The notes under the pieces: generated by a model
Databases searched by the model: none
Told to the model about the DNA's origin: nothing
What the model saw: only the letters and a program-made list of their open reading frames with translations
Made by a program: the position numbers and the translations under genes
In this document: piece by piece, positions 12,104 to 22,236 of the stretch
How positions within the stretch are numbered: position 1 is the first letter of the stretch
Layout of the letters: every line of letters starts with the position of its first letter
Assembly: GCA_015499985.1 (NCBI GenBank)
Contig: JAAAUF010000363.1
Coordinates: forward strand, 1 to 37,293
Source: Haplosporangium gracile
Lineage: Eukaryota; Mortierellomycota; Mortierellomycetes; Mortierellales; Mortierellaceae
DNA length: 37,293 bases
Direction: 5' to 3'

Positions 12104-14064
12104 ATGGCCAGAGCAATTACTACAGCGACAAGACTCTATGCATCCACTCACTGGTCTCTACTGAATTTGCACCATGGACGTGTTCGAATAATAACAACCA
12201 CACCTGCGACGTTCATTCGACAAACAGCATACTCAACCCAGAAACACGCGTCAACCTCACTGGAGAATAGAGCCAGGAATAACAGCAACAGTTCGTCGAG
12301 GACAAGAGGAACCCATGTACCACAACACACGCCAGGCAGGCAACACAGGAGGAGTGAACTCTTAGCTCAGAATAGCCGTCGCACTCAAAACCTTCCTACA
12401 AAACCAAACCGATTTGACACGACAGAAGGTCAAAGGGCAATAACCCCCTCGCCACCACTTCTTATCTCTCCAATGGCCGACCACAGCCAACAAAAATTGG
12501 TGGTGGATCAATTGCTCAAGGAACCATTACCAGAGTCTCAGATCCAGACGACAAGCCAGGAACCATCACGATCAGTCTCTGTTGATCTACCGCTACGTGC
12601 CCACAGAACCCGAGATCATGCTGCTATAGGAGAACGGCTGTACAAGCCTGGATACAAGAATGCAGAGAAACACGCGGACAGAAGCCTGGGAGCAGACTTC
12701 ATGATGACATCAACATCATCTCATACTACTGCTGGATCTGAAGTTACGGCCCGGCGAAGCAAAGATAACAACACATCTGGCAAACGTGAGCCTGGACGGT
12801 CTAATTCAGCAAGTCCAACGGCTGAGCAACTCTATCCCACGAATTTTTGGACCGTACCTGACACGGAAAGGGTAAGCCGATCGATCCTGGTTTTAGTGCC
12901 ATCAATGCAACACTGATATGCATGATCAGCGCCCAAGAAGCCCGCCCATTGACTTTCATTTATCATGCCGTACCTTGAAAGATCGAATCGGCAGACAAGG
13001 AGGGCGTACAGCGGCTATTCTCAAAGCGCACAGGAACACGAACCGTTCAAGCCGACGCTTTTAGTCTCAAGTCAGCACGAATGACATTTTTCGAACCGCC
13101 TATTCGTAAGTGTCCAGTTGACAATAGTGTTGCAAAGCTTTGATGATAATTTAGTCCGCACTCAAATGACTTGACTTCACCTGCTTCACTTTCATTATAT
13201 CAAATCATAATAGCGAATGTTCCCAAATTTGTGAAGCAGGCGATGCAAGAGTACAATCTGGCCATGACCGCATACCGGTTGAACCAACAGGAATTAAATA
13301 GGACTGCTGAAAAGTCAACAGAAAAAGGCACCACACAGGACTCAAGCACCTCGTCAACACCTTCATCGCCTCCGCTCACGACTACAGCAACGGTTGCGGC
13401 CGCTCAGCTACCAATGCCAAAGCCCTCATCCTTCATCCGCCAGTATAGCCTTCGCAACCTCCGCCACTACCCCTCCACCATCGACGTCCCACACCCACCC
13501 TACCGAGTCGTTTATGTGATTTCCAAGAAGGTCGTATCCAAGCTAGCGATCCATAGGAACCTCTGTCGCAAGAAGCTATCCGCTGCTGTCGAGACTGTCT
13601 TTCGGGAACACGCGCGGCCCGGTTACGAGTTCATGTTCTTCGCAAAACATCAATGTGTCACCACGTCGCAGAAGGATCTGGAAGAGATGTTAATCAAAAC
13701 CCTCAAAGACCCGAACCTCTATGCTGACACCGCCTCGCGGAACAGAGGTCGATTTGCAAGTCCTGCAAAACTCATTGGACCAGCTACGGCAACAGCAATA
13801 ACGACTTCACTACAATCGCCACCATCGCCATTAACCACGCAGGAATTTGAGATCGCAAAGAAGTCGACTGTCAAAATTCGCTGGAAAAACAACCAACCAC
13901 CCCTCAAGTGGAACTGGTGGAAGCACGCATTACCAAACCCCTTGGGTCGAACTCACCAGCCCGACGAATACTTGGACATGCACTGTCCAAAGCCTCAAGA
14001 AGGAGTAAGCACTAGATATGGTAATGAGCACGAAAACGCAGTAGCAGACGAGTCGAAGAAATAA
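12104..14064 (+). CDS. RnpA-like protein (bacterial-type RNase P protein domain), probably mitochondrial
   Basis: Exons 12104-12871, 12982-13105 and 13214-14064 total 1743 bases, 580 residues. The start at 12104 has an ACCATGG context and opens a basic, acid-free mitochondrial presequence (MARAITTATRLY...). An ATG 69 bases upstream is in frame but would bury it. Residues about 60-256 are disordered. From about residue 257 the order matches bacterial RnpA: a basic LFSKRTGTRTVQADAFSLKS stretch, then a Pro/Ser/Thr-rich insert of about 95 residues (299-393), the strand YRVVYVISKKV (394-404), the RNR-like helix AIHRNLCRKKL (409-419), GYEFMFFAK and the closing helix TSQKDLEEMLIKTL. The RNR box partly fits the RnpA signature; Cys replaces an aliphatic residue and Lys replaces the second Arg. 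The likely role is the protein subunit of mitochondrial RNase P in tRNA 5' maturation. The C-terminal 110 residues are Trp/Lys-rich and unlike bacterial RnpA. Confidence 0.72.
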
Positions 14065-14162
14065 ATGCTCCTTCAGTTTTGACAGATATTTTATTGGTGT
14101 TGCCATTAGGGACGTGAAACAACACAATGAGTCAAAAAAATGCACTGCCATGGAATACACAG

Positions 14163-17100
14163 TTACTCAACAGGCGTGTCAGTTCGGACGGGCTCCTCGA
14201 AAGAAAAGCAGGACGCGTTTGCAAGGACTGCAAGTGACCGAATCTTGGACAGCACTTCAGGTGACTCGAGCACCGAGGCAGGCAGCGGTGGGTAAGAGGT
14301 AGGCAGATGCTAAAAGGTATGAATAAGGTTCATATTTGTCAGCGATACCTTTTTGATTAGTAACAAGTAATGCTCGCGGCTCTTAAACACAAAAGCGTTA
14401 CCTTGGGTTCTACGAATGCGATATGAGCGTTCAGGATGGTGTGGCACAATGCGAATCGGATCATGAACTGGCGCAAGAATTCATCCTGCAAAAATCGTCG
14501 CAACGGTTTTTCTATAATAACAACGTATGAAAAGAACGAAGGTTGAGTATATGTGTCCGTGTTGTAGATATCTTGTTGTATAGAGCAGCAATAACAAAAA
14601 GTCTGCTTACCCAGTGGTGCGGCAGCCATAAGTTCGGCAATCTTTCCTTCTGCCTGAGTGATCAAGCCAGTGCACTGCTCCCATGTGTCAGGACTGATTT
14701 GAGCGATCCCGCAAATGAAACTGAAGGCAAGTAGAGGAGCGTGCAAGAACAAAGTAAAAAGTCCTCCAATTTGAGACGTGTCTACGTGTCAAAACAGCAA
14801 TGTCAAGTTCGATTAGAACAAGTCGAGTTGAGGCTCGAGTGCATACTAAGCACCTACATTGACGTGGCAATCATACCTGGAATAGAGTCAGGGTACTCTG
14901 TGGGCGACAAAAGGCTCATGAAAGGATGGTTAAATACGCGTGGCATATCCTATTAGCAAGAAATGAGTAGTGCTATTAATAAGGCAGAAAGGCCCCTCGA
15001 CGACAACAAAACTTGACCGAATTAGGACTTACAGCGAATGCCACACTGTTGCTGCTGTCGACAATCAGGAACATGGGTTTCCTTGTGAATGGGATCAGAT
15101 CTCCTGGGTGAAGACAGTGACTGATGCTCTGTTGTTCCGCGTCCGAGCCTTCCAAAACCTTACGAGAATTGGTCAGAATACCTCCATGATATCCTATATG
15201 AAGAAAAGTCAACGCGCAAAGCGTCGGTAAATACCGGGAGCTCAGTACATGTACTAGAGGAGTAAAAAGATAGATAGAACACGACAAAGTACCTTTAGCG
15301 CCTGAGGTATCAGGGTTTGACCGCTTAGAACCATCCGCAGAAAGATAAATCAACATGGCCGAGTCACCAGAAACCTCCTATGTATGCAAAAATAATTAAA
15401 CAAGTTAACCTCATTGGGATTAACCAAAAAATTCCACCCATCCTATACAAATAAATGGTATACGTGCTGTACCTTGAATGCGGTGGCGAGGTAGACCATG
15501 AGCTGACTGAGAGTTGGTCGGTAGAGGAGGTACTTGTGTGGATTTGACCGTTTTGGCGATTTTTCCGTAGTCCTGCGCTGGTTGTTGACAGTCTCCTCTA
15601 CTGGCTCCTCTTTGATGGTAGCGTTGACACCACTGTCCGCTGCATTCGCTCCACTGACTACAGCCGCTACTGCACTTGGTATGGCTTCTTTGACCGCTCC
15701 ATCTGTTGTGCCCTTGATCAACGAGGTCTCGCGCTCTAAAAAGGTTATTAATCAATTAACAGACTACATATTAGTGGCGTTTTGGGTATCAATGTACAAA
15801 ATGCAAAGATCATACATGAGCGAGACGCTTACCAAGAGATTGGAGAATCCGATACATGTCAATAGTTAGCTCTGAAAACTTGATCTGGTTATGAGCATTG
15901 CCAACAAGAATCGCCTCCTGCAGCTTGAGTTTGGTCGATGTAGGTCCATCCTTGTCCAGTGCAGCGGAGATGACTTTGCTTGTTTGAAGGCGCCTTGTCA
16001 GTGGCAAATAGTTGCCTGATGAGTTGGTGGGGTGCAGTTTCTTCTCTGCCTAAATATACGGGTAAATAATTGAGTGTTGTTCAGCGACAGTTCCAAGTCT
16101 CAAGTAACGTGACGTAAACTACCATGATCTAGGAGTAAACCTACATTGGTAAAGGTCGAAACTTCCTGAAGAACAAGTTGCCATTCTGCTGCATCTGGAG
16201 GTCGGTAAATGTCGATGTATTCCTTGACCAGTGCTGCGAGCTCTTCCTTCAATGTTGTGATGATCTCACGGTTGTTGAGGAGAAGACAGACAACTGTGAA
16301 ACGAGCGTAGTAGCGAAGCTTCTTGATCATAAGTGCTGAGCTATTGATCCATTTAAACAAAACAAAAAAAGATATTAATCGTCCGAAGGGGACAATACAT
16401 AAGAAAGCCCTGGATCGAAGGTCAATGCAGTGAGCCTTACTTTTTCATTTCGGAAATCTCGTGAAAGTAACGTCTCTCACGGATGGCATCGTAAAAGACA
16501 TAGGATTCCTGCAGGTAATTTGTCTCACTCGTTCGCAAACTATGATAAAAAACAAGGTGATGTGGAGGGTTAATGCCACAATGTGAACTTCCGTTATGTA
16601 CTCGATGAGTGATCATTTCAATACATCATGTCGCAGTTTGTTCTAGAAAATCTCTTCGGGCTTACTAGTAGTGGTAGTAGAGCTGTCCGATCTTGGAGGC
16701 GATCTCGCCGACTTCCCATCTTTTTAGTCCATAGCTGTTCTCCAGCACAAATCTAAAGGGGTGATACAACAAGTTAGCTACACAGTTTAGCCGCAGATCA
16801 AGGTATGATTAAAAACATAAGGGATATTGGTCTAAAAGGCCTTTCGACTAGCCATTTAGCTCTCCCCCTTCCTGTTCTGTGAGAATGTGGACCATACCGG
16901 TGCTGCTGCTGAAATTTCCAAAGCTAGACGAATATTGAAGGAGATAAAACAAAGCGGTCAGTAAAGTATGTTGGCGGGTAAACTGTGTGCTGCATGAATC
17001 TTTGCCGACCGAACTAGACCGGCGTGGGCGTTTTTATCATTCGTTTTACCTTCGAAAAGATCTCGAACGTCTTTTGAAAGTAGGGCTGCCACTGCTTTGC

Positions 17101-17661
17101 GCCTGTTGGAGGCAGTTCTCTATCGATGGATAAAATGACCAGGAAGCGTCGTCGTCAACACCAACTGAAAACAAGAAAAGAGATAAACAAAAGCGGAAAC
17201 TCTTTCCCCCTTGTCCTCTACCACCGCAAGGGTATTAATGAGCCCAAGGTTGGCCCCTGAGACCAATAAACAAGGATTACCTTAAACCAGCAAAAAGTTG
17301 TTGGCTCTTTTCTAACAGGTATTGAAATTCCTCGACCTGGAAAGTATGTCGACAGCGGCAATAGTGAATGTCATGAGAATTAAATATGTGCCCTCGCCTT
17401 TTTTCATGTTTAAGTTCATAGAGGCGAGGTCGTTTACAAGCAGCTCCATACCACTGTCTGGTTTTGACGTGCAATAGCCTCTGCTGTCACGGCATTGGTC
17501 GAGACGACATCCTCCATGGGGACAGGTTCAGCGGTGAGTGCTGGTGCTGTAGCGTTATTGGTCGTGGTGGTCGAGGGAGTAGTTGCAACTGGAGCAGTGG
17601 CACCCGAAGCGGGTGTTGTACCTGACGCAGACTGTTGTGGGGTTGCGGCCGATGAGTCCAT
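14163..17661 (-). CDS. SCAI: SCAI family protein
   Basis: In animals SCAI represses MRTF/SRF-driven transcription and acts in DNA-break repair in the nucleus. Fifteen exons in coding order: 17452-17661, 17281-17336, 17050-17119, 16898-16923, 16666-16752, 16441-16539, 16145-16340, 15833-16049, 15473-15735, 15293-15377, 15033-15193, 14877-14949, 14611-14781, 14402-14511, 14163-14309. They total 1971 bases, 656 residues (human about 606), and every junction keeps phase. Family marks: EFQYLLEKSQQLF, YGLKRWEVGEIASKIGQLYY, RTSETNYLQES, LRYYARFTVVCLLLN, NPHKYLLYRPTLSQL, AMLIYLSADG, HCLHPGDLIPFTRKP followed by FLIVDSSNSVAF, LLSPTEYPD, LFTLFLHAPLLAF and LQDEFLRQF. The first 65 residues are Thr/Ala/Pro-rich. 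Exon 4 is only 26 bases. The gene converges on the RnpA-like gene with 98 bp between stops. S. cerevisiae lacks SCAI. Confidence 0.9.
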
Positions 17662-17989
17662 AGTAGTCGGTGGCTATCACTTTTTTTGTCTGTGAAGAAT
17701 GGAGAGTAGGTTATCTTCCAAAGCAGTTGGGCGAGGAGTGATGATGACCAGTCGAGAGCGAATGAGAGGACAAGGAGGGTCAGCAGAGACAATGGAGGAG
17801 AGAATGGATTAGTGGGCAGAGCAAAGGAGCAAAAGAGGGACAACGTGGTCAGACTTGAAAAAGAAAAACGAAGCACCAAAGGGTTGGCAAACAGCGACGA
17901 GGGGATGGACATACGGTCAATCGAATTCGACGAAACGATGTGACTGTGACTGGCTCAACGCGTTATTCGAACAAAACAAGGGATTCAAA

Positions 17990-18240
17990 AGATTGCCGAA
18001 TCTTGTTACTGAGTGCAAGGTTCGCCCAAGTTGTCGGTCTCGGATTGACCACTTGGGCCAGCTGGATACACTGAAAGGGAATCCCAGCGATCGCTAATAC
18101 ACTTGACCTTGGCATAGAGGTCTTCGCCACTGTTGGGAAGACGCAGAGGAACAGCTGCGGATGCTTTGTATTTGCTTCCTTTGCCTCATTCCAGGGCCGC
18201 TTGATACCAGCCACGATGTCATCGATTGACGGAGCCGTAC
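17990..18240 (-). pseudogene. Argonaute PIWI-domain relic
   Basis: On the minus strand, the frame from about 18240 reads APSIDDIVAGIK and later KHPQLFLCVFP, which fits the Argonaute PIWI segment with PQLIV..LP. The next family segment, GEDLYAKVKCISD, is in another frame. The first frame then resumes with AGIPFQCIQ and WANLALSNKI, matching the family's GIPSQC and N-x-A-x-K-I-N elements. One lost base near 18133 and one gained base near 18090 explain the two shifts. Frames upstream and downstream are closed, and no catalytic Asp/Glu segment is visible. It looks like a short dead fragment of a once functional Argonaute gene. A real gene with unusual introns is less likely, because no splice sites bracket the shifts. 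Confidence 0.55.
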
Positions 18241-18688
18241 GACACAGAGGGGCCCATGCTTCCTTTCACGACCCCTTATGACGTACTGGAGCGAAGCAGT
18301 TCATCGACAATGCGGTTCAATCCCAGGACTTGAGGATTCGCTTGAACGTCGCCTATGTATAAGGAAAAAAAAAGGGATATCATTGAGCTGGTGTGTGCAT
18401 TTAAAATGAGAAAAGGTCTTGCTCAAAAAGTGTTTTTTGCTTCACTCAAGCCATCAAAGTTCATTGGGCATCATTTCCGTAGAGAACAAAAAGCCACAAC
18501 TTTCACCCGCTTCAAAATGAACCTTTTAGCAGTAACTTAATAACAACGAATAGTCTCCCAGTGACAAGGAATGGGAATAGTGGAGCATAGTGAAAGGAAC
18601 ATATGGTAGGAAAGGAGGGTAGAAGTAAATGAGAAATGTGAATGGCAAGGTAGATAGGATATAGGAGACAAGGAAGGAGGAGACTTAC

Positions 18689-18760
18689 CAGGCATTGCGC
18701 CAACGTGAACAGCGGCAATTAAACGGTGGTGTCCACCGAAGTGGATAAGATGATATACAA
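18689..18760 (-). other. Possible ParB/sulfiredoxin-like exon or relic
   Basis: The minus-strand frame reads HFGGHHRLIAAVHVGAMPG and ends at a good GTAAGT donor (18688-18683). The pattern FGG-x-HR-xxA resembles the nucleotide-binding loop of sulfiredoxin and ParB-like domains. In sulfiredoxin the residue after FGG is the catalytic Cys; here it is His. No convincing second exon is found on either side. It may be a relic or chance similarity. Confidence 0.22.
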
Positions 18761-19030
18761 ATGCGGATGGTGGGTGAACGGTGAAGAATAAAGGAAAGAG
18801 AAGAAACACTGGAGGGTCCTTATGGAAGGGACTTTGTTCAGTCGTAGGAGCTTTAAAGTAACACGCTTCATCCACTCACTCTATAACTTATTCATGCTTA
18901 GAGCCACGATTCAAAGCTTTTTTTGCTTTTTTATTTCTTTCTTGAAGGCTATTTTGAGTGTAATTGTGAACAATGATCACAAGGGGCTGACTATTGACTC
19001 AACACGATCTATTGTCCACTTTGTACTTGA

Positions 19031-19065
19031 GAAAAGGCGTGGTTGTTGAAAAAGGCGTGGTTGTT
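19031..19065 (+). repeat. Imperfect direct repeat, 2 x 17-18 bp
   Basis: Two adjacent copies of gaaa(a)aggcgtggttgtt, differing by one A. No longer periodicity is seen around them. Confidence 0.85.
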
Positions 19066-20013
19066 GAAAAAAAAGCACCGCGATGATTGTCGCCTTTAAC
19101 AAATTGGACCTGATGATGGGCGTGAAAGTTGCTGTGGAGCATGTAATGCGATGCCGTCGCCGTGTTAATGGCAGTTCGCTCGTCCCAATGGGCGTGAAAC
19201 TATGTGTGAACATGGGTTTTGTGATTTTTCTGCAAGGATGGATGCCATAAACGAAAACATGGCAGCAAGAATTAATATGAAGACCATCTTGGCTGAAGGT
19301 CTTCTTATGGCGGGAGCGCTATCCAATTAAATAATGTTGCCGCCAACAACAACAGAACGTTCACCCCTAGCGATCCAAATTGACGAAATAGCGGGGAGAT
19401 CGATTAATTCTAATCGTGTCTGGAAGTATTTCGTCGTCCGTTTCTTGCAATAATTATCTTTGTTCTTTGTTAGGATGAACATGGAATGCCATGATGAGAT
19501 CGAATAAAAATCACACAAAACAACAATCGATCGATGCTTCAATAGCAAACGCAAACAATTCAAGCCTTGACCGTCGGCCGACAGTTAGACAAAAGAGGAA
19601 GAATGATCGCTCTTACATACACCAGCTCTCTCTCGCTCTCGCTCTGTCTTCCCTCGACCGGGCCAAGGAAGATTTGAAAGATTCCGGCCAAATCAGAACA
19701 TCGTATGCTCCATTCTCCCTCTCACTCCCTCCCCGAGGGCTCACGTTCCCATTCGTCATTACTCTTCCCCCAGTATCCTTTTTCACTATTTTAATGTGCC
19801 CTGGCTCCACCTTTTTTTTGTTTGTCTTTCATTCATCATCAAACTGTATCTTCTGCTCCCCTTTTCTTAGTTACCCACGTTACCCCTTTCTCTTAACGAA
19901 TATTCCCATCATCAACAAACAAACAGACCAAGACCAAGACCAGATACCAATATCATCTCTCTTACTTACCACACCACCCATACCAACACACCCTCTTCCT
20001 CAACCCTCATCGA

Positions 20014-22236
20014 ATGAAGCTCGCTCCTCTCACCGTTGCTCTTTCGCCCAATCTCGCCCTCGCTAGCCTTTGCTCGCCATGCGTCAAATCCCCAACTCCC
20101 GCCTCTCTGTCTCGTCCTCGACACACAGAAACAGTCGTCAACTTGGCTCGTGCGCTCACCATCATCTTTGCTGTCGGTGGCATCACCATGTTTGTCTTCT
20201 GGGCCACCCTACCCTACCCTGCCTCAAAGGACTCTATCCAGCCCCGTCGCCCCTTTGCCGTCACCGGCATCCCACCTTTCCAATCTGGACATCACAACCG
20301 CTTCGAACCTCCGCCCCAAATCGGTGCCCCTATTAAAATCATCGAGATCTCGCCTGAACAACAAATTACCAACTTGATAGAGGACGAGACAACCATAATT
20401 CCTACCCCAGATACCACCGACTCACTTTTGACCACCGACGACATTAGATTCCTCGACAGCCCCGAATGCGACCTCGCCTGCCAGGACAAGAACCTGGTCG
20501 ACGCTCTTTCCAGGATTGCCATCTCCAAAAGACGCTACTCAGCTCGATTGGAGGGTGACGACAACTCGGTATTAGCAGAAGGCGTTAGTTCGATCGACAC
20601 GGAGGATTTCAAGGTACGGGAACGCACTGTCGAGATCCTGAAGCGATCCAACATCTACCTTGAACGTGGCCACGACGAAATGATATCGACTCATCTCGAC
20701 AAGAAGATCAGCAAGGTCGGTAATAAAAAGACCTCGAACCACCAGCACTTTCTTCATGAGCGATCCAACATTTACCCCGAACGAGACAAGGAGGAGCTAG
20801 AATCGATTGTGATCCCATCTGCCTCTGTCTCCGAGACCGAAAAGCCCACGGTCCAATATGGAGGCAAGCATGCCATGCGCCACAAGGAACAAGGAGTCGC
20901 CCTCCTCGAACGATCCAACATCTACCCAGAGCGCGGTGACGAGAACATGGAGGGACTCGAGAACAAGAAGGCTAAGAAGAACGACACCCACCGGAAGCAC
21001 AACAAGGACAAGAAACACAAGATCGCCAAAGGGTTCGCCAAAGAGAGCGTTGCGAACAAGAAGGGCAAGCACGATGACTTTGAACCCCAGACTCGTATCC
21101 ATCTCAAGTCCATTGGTCAAGTCAGCGGTTACTACGGCCAGGTCCAGATTGGCAACCCCAAGCAGACGTTTAACGTTGTCTTTGACACCGGTTCGAGTGA
21201 CCTCTGGATCCCTTCCTTCAAGTGCATCGAGGACGGTTGCATCTCCCACCAGCGCTTCGACGGTGTCCAGTCTGAGACCTACAGGAACATCGAGACGCCT
21301 TTTGAGATAGAATATGGAACCGGTGAAGTCGCTGGCGTGGTCTCGGAGGACATCATCACTCTTGGAGAGCTCTCTAGCAAGAAACCTATCCGCTTTGCAG
21401 AGAGTCTGACCTTGAGCTCCCTCTTTGGTCGTGCGGTCTTTGACGGCGTCTTTGGTCTGGCCTACCAGGAGATGAGCAGCTCTGGCGAACGGCCCCCCTT
21501 CCTGGCGATGATGGATCAAAAGACGGTCAAACATGGCATGTTTGGCTTCTTCATGGGCAAGNNNNNNNNNNNNNNNNNNNNNNNNNNNNNNNNNNNNNNN
21601 NNNNNNNNNNNNNNNNNNNNNNNNNCTTGGCGAGCTTTCGATTGGTGGCTACGACAGCTCCAAGATCCGATACGGCAACGATATCCTGTGGTCCAACGTT
21701 GTGAAGAAGGGTTACTGGGAGATTAAGATGGATAAGGTGAAGACCGGCAAGACCAATTTCCTCACCACCCCCGTCCATGCCCTTGTCGACACCGGTACCA
21801 CCCAGATCATCATGCCCGTTGCCCTTGCCCGTCACTTGCATGCTCAGCTCTTGCCTGGTGCTCGTCACATCCACGATGGTATCTATTCCCTCCCTTGTAA
21901 CGGCAAGAACATGCCCACATTCCGTGTCCAGGTCGGAGGCAAGATGTTTGAGGTCCCCCCTTCGCTCTACATCCTGCAGGAGATTGCTCCCGGTCGGTGC
22001 ATGAGTGGTTTTGCTGGTGAGGAGATTGACGGCACTGCCTGGATCCTTGGTGATGTCTTCTTGAGAAGTGTTTATTCTGTAAGCACCATTTTGACTACTG
22101 CATCGGCATAATTTGTTCCTATTTTTTAACTGTTGAACTCAATGCTAACCTTTTTCTTATATTTTTTCTCTCCTATTTCTATCTGAAGATCTTTGATTTT
22201 GACAACGACCGCGTTGGCTTTGGAACTCTTGTCTAA
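20014..22236 (+). CDS. Pepsin-family (A1) aspartic protease with long repeat-bearing pro-region
   Basis: Both catalytic motifs are present: FDTGSSDLW (Asp about residue 391) and LVDTGTTQ after the gap. The flap sequence EYGTGEVAG and the C-terminal VYS/IFDFDNDRVGFGTLV are typical of pepsins. The last exon (22189-22236) is joined across a GTAAGC..AAG intron (22079-22188). The N-terminus MKLAPLTVALSP looks like a signal peptide, and a second hydrophobic stretch follows at about residues 46-66. A pro-region of roughly 320 residues, far longer than usual, carries three related motifs: RSNIYLERG (211), RSNIYPERD (250) and RSNIYPERG (300). A Lys/His-rich basic segment precedes the mature domain. 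The N run at 21562-21625 interrupts the first half and the frames on either side disagree. The protein is probably secreted or carried in the secretory pathway as a zymogen; its substrate is unknown. Confidence 0.85.
21562..21625. other. Assembly gap, 64 N
   Basis: An N run inside the protease gene. The left frame is in phase 0 at 21561 and the right frame in phase 0 at 21626, but 64 is not a multiple of three. Either the true gap length differs or an intron is hidden here. Confidence 0.98.

Larger units (their letters stand above)
17662..20013. other. Intergenic interval with gene relics
   Basis: 2.35 kb between the divergent SCAI and protease genes. It holds the SCAI 5' leader and promoter, a decayed Argonaute fragment (17990-18240), a possible ParB/sulfiredoxin-like motif (18689-18760), an imperfect direct repeat (19031-19065) and a CT-rich leader just before the protease start. 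No intact gene is seen. Confidence 0.55.

Noticed and set aside
12104..14064. Bacterial contamination or a transferred rpmH-rnpA operon
   Set aside because: The gene has two phase-consistent spliceosomal introns and no ribosomal protein L34 frame next to it.
20797..21534. 245-codon minus-strand frame across the protease gene
   Set aside because: It is the antisense of clear pepsin coding sequence and has no family features of its own.
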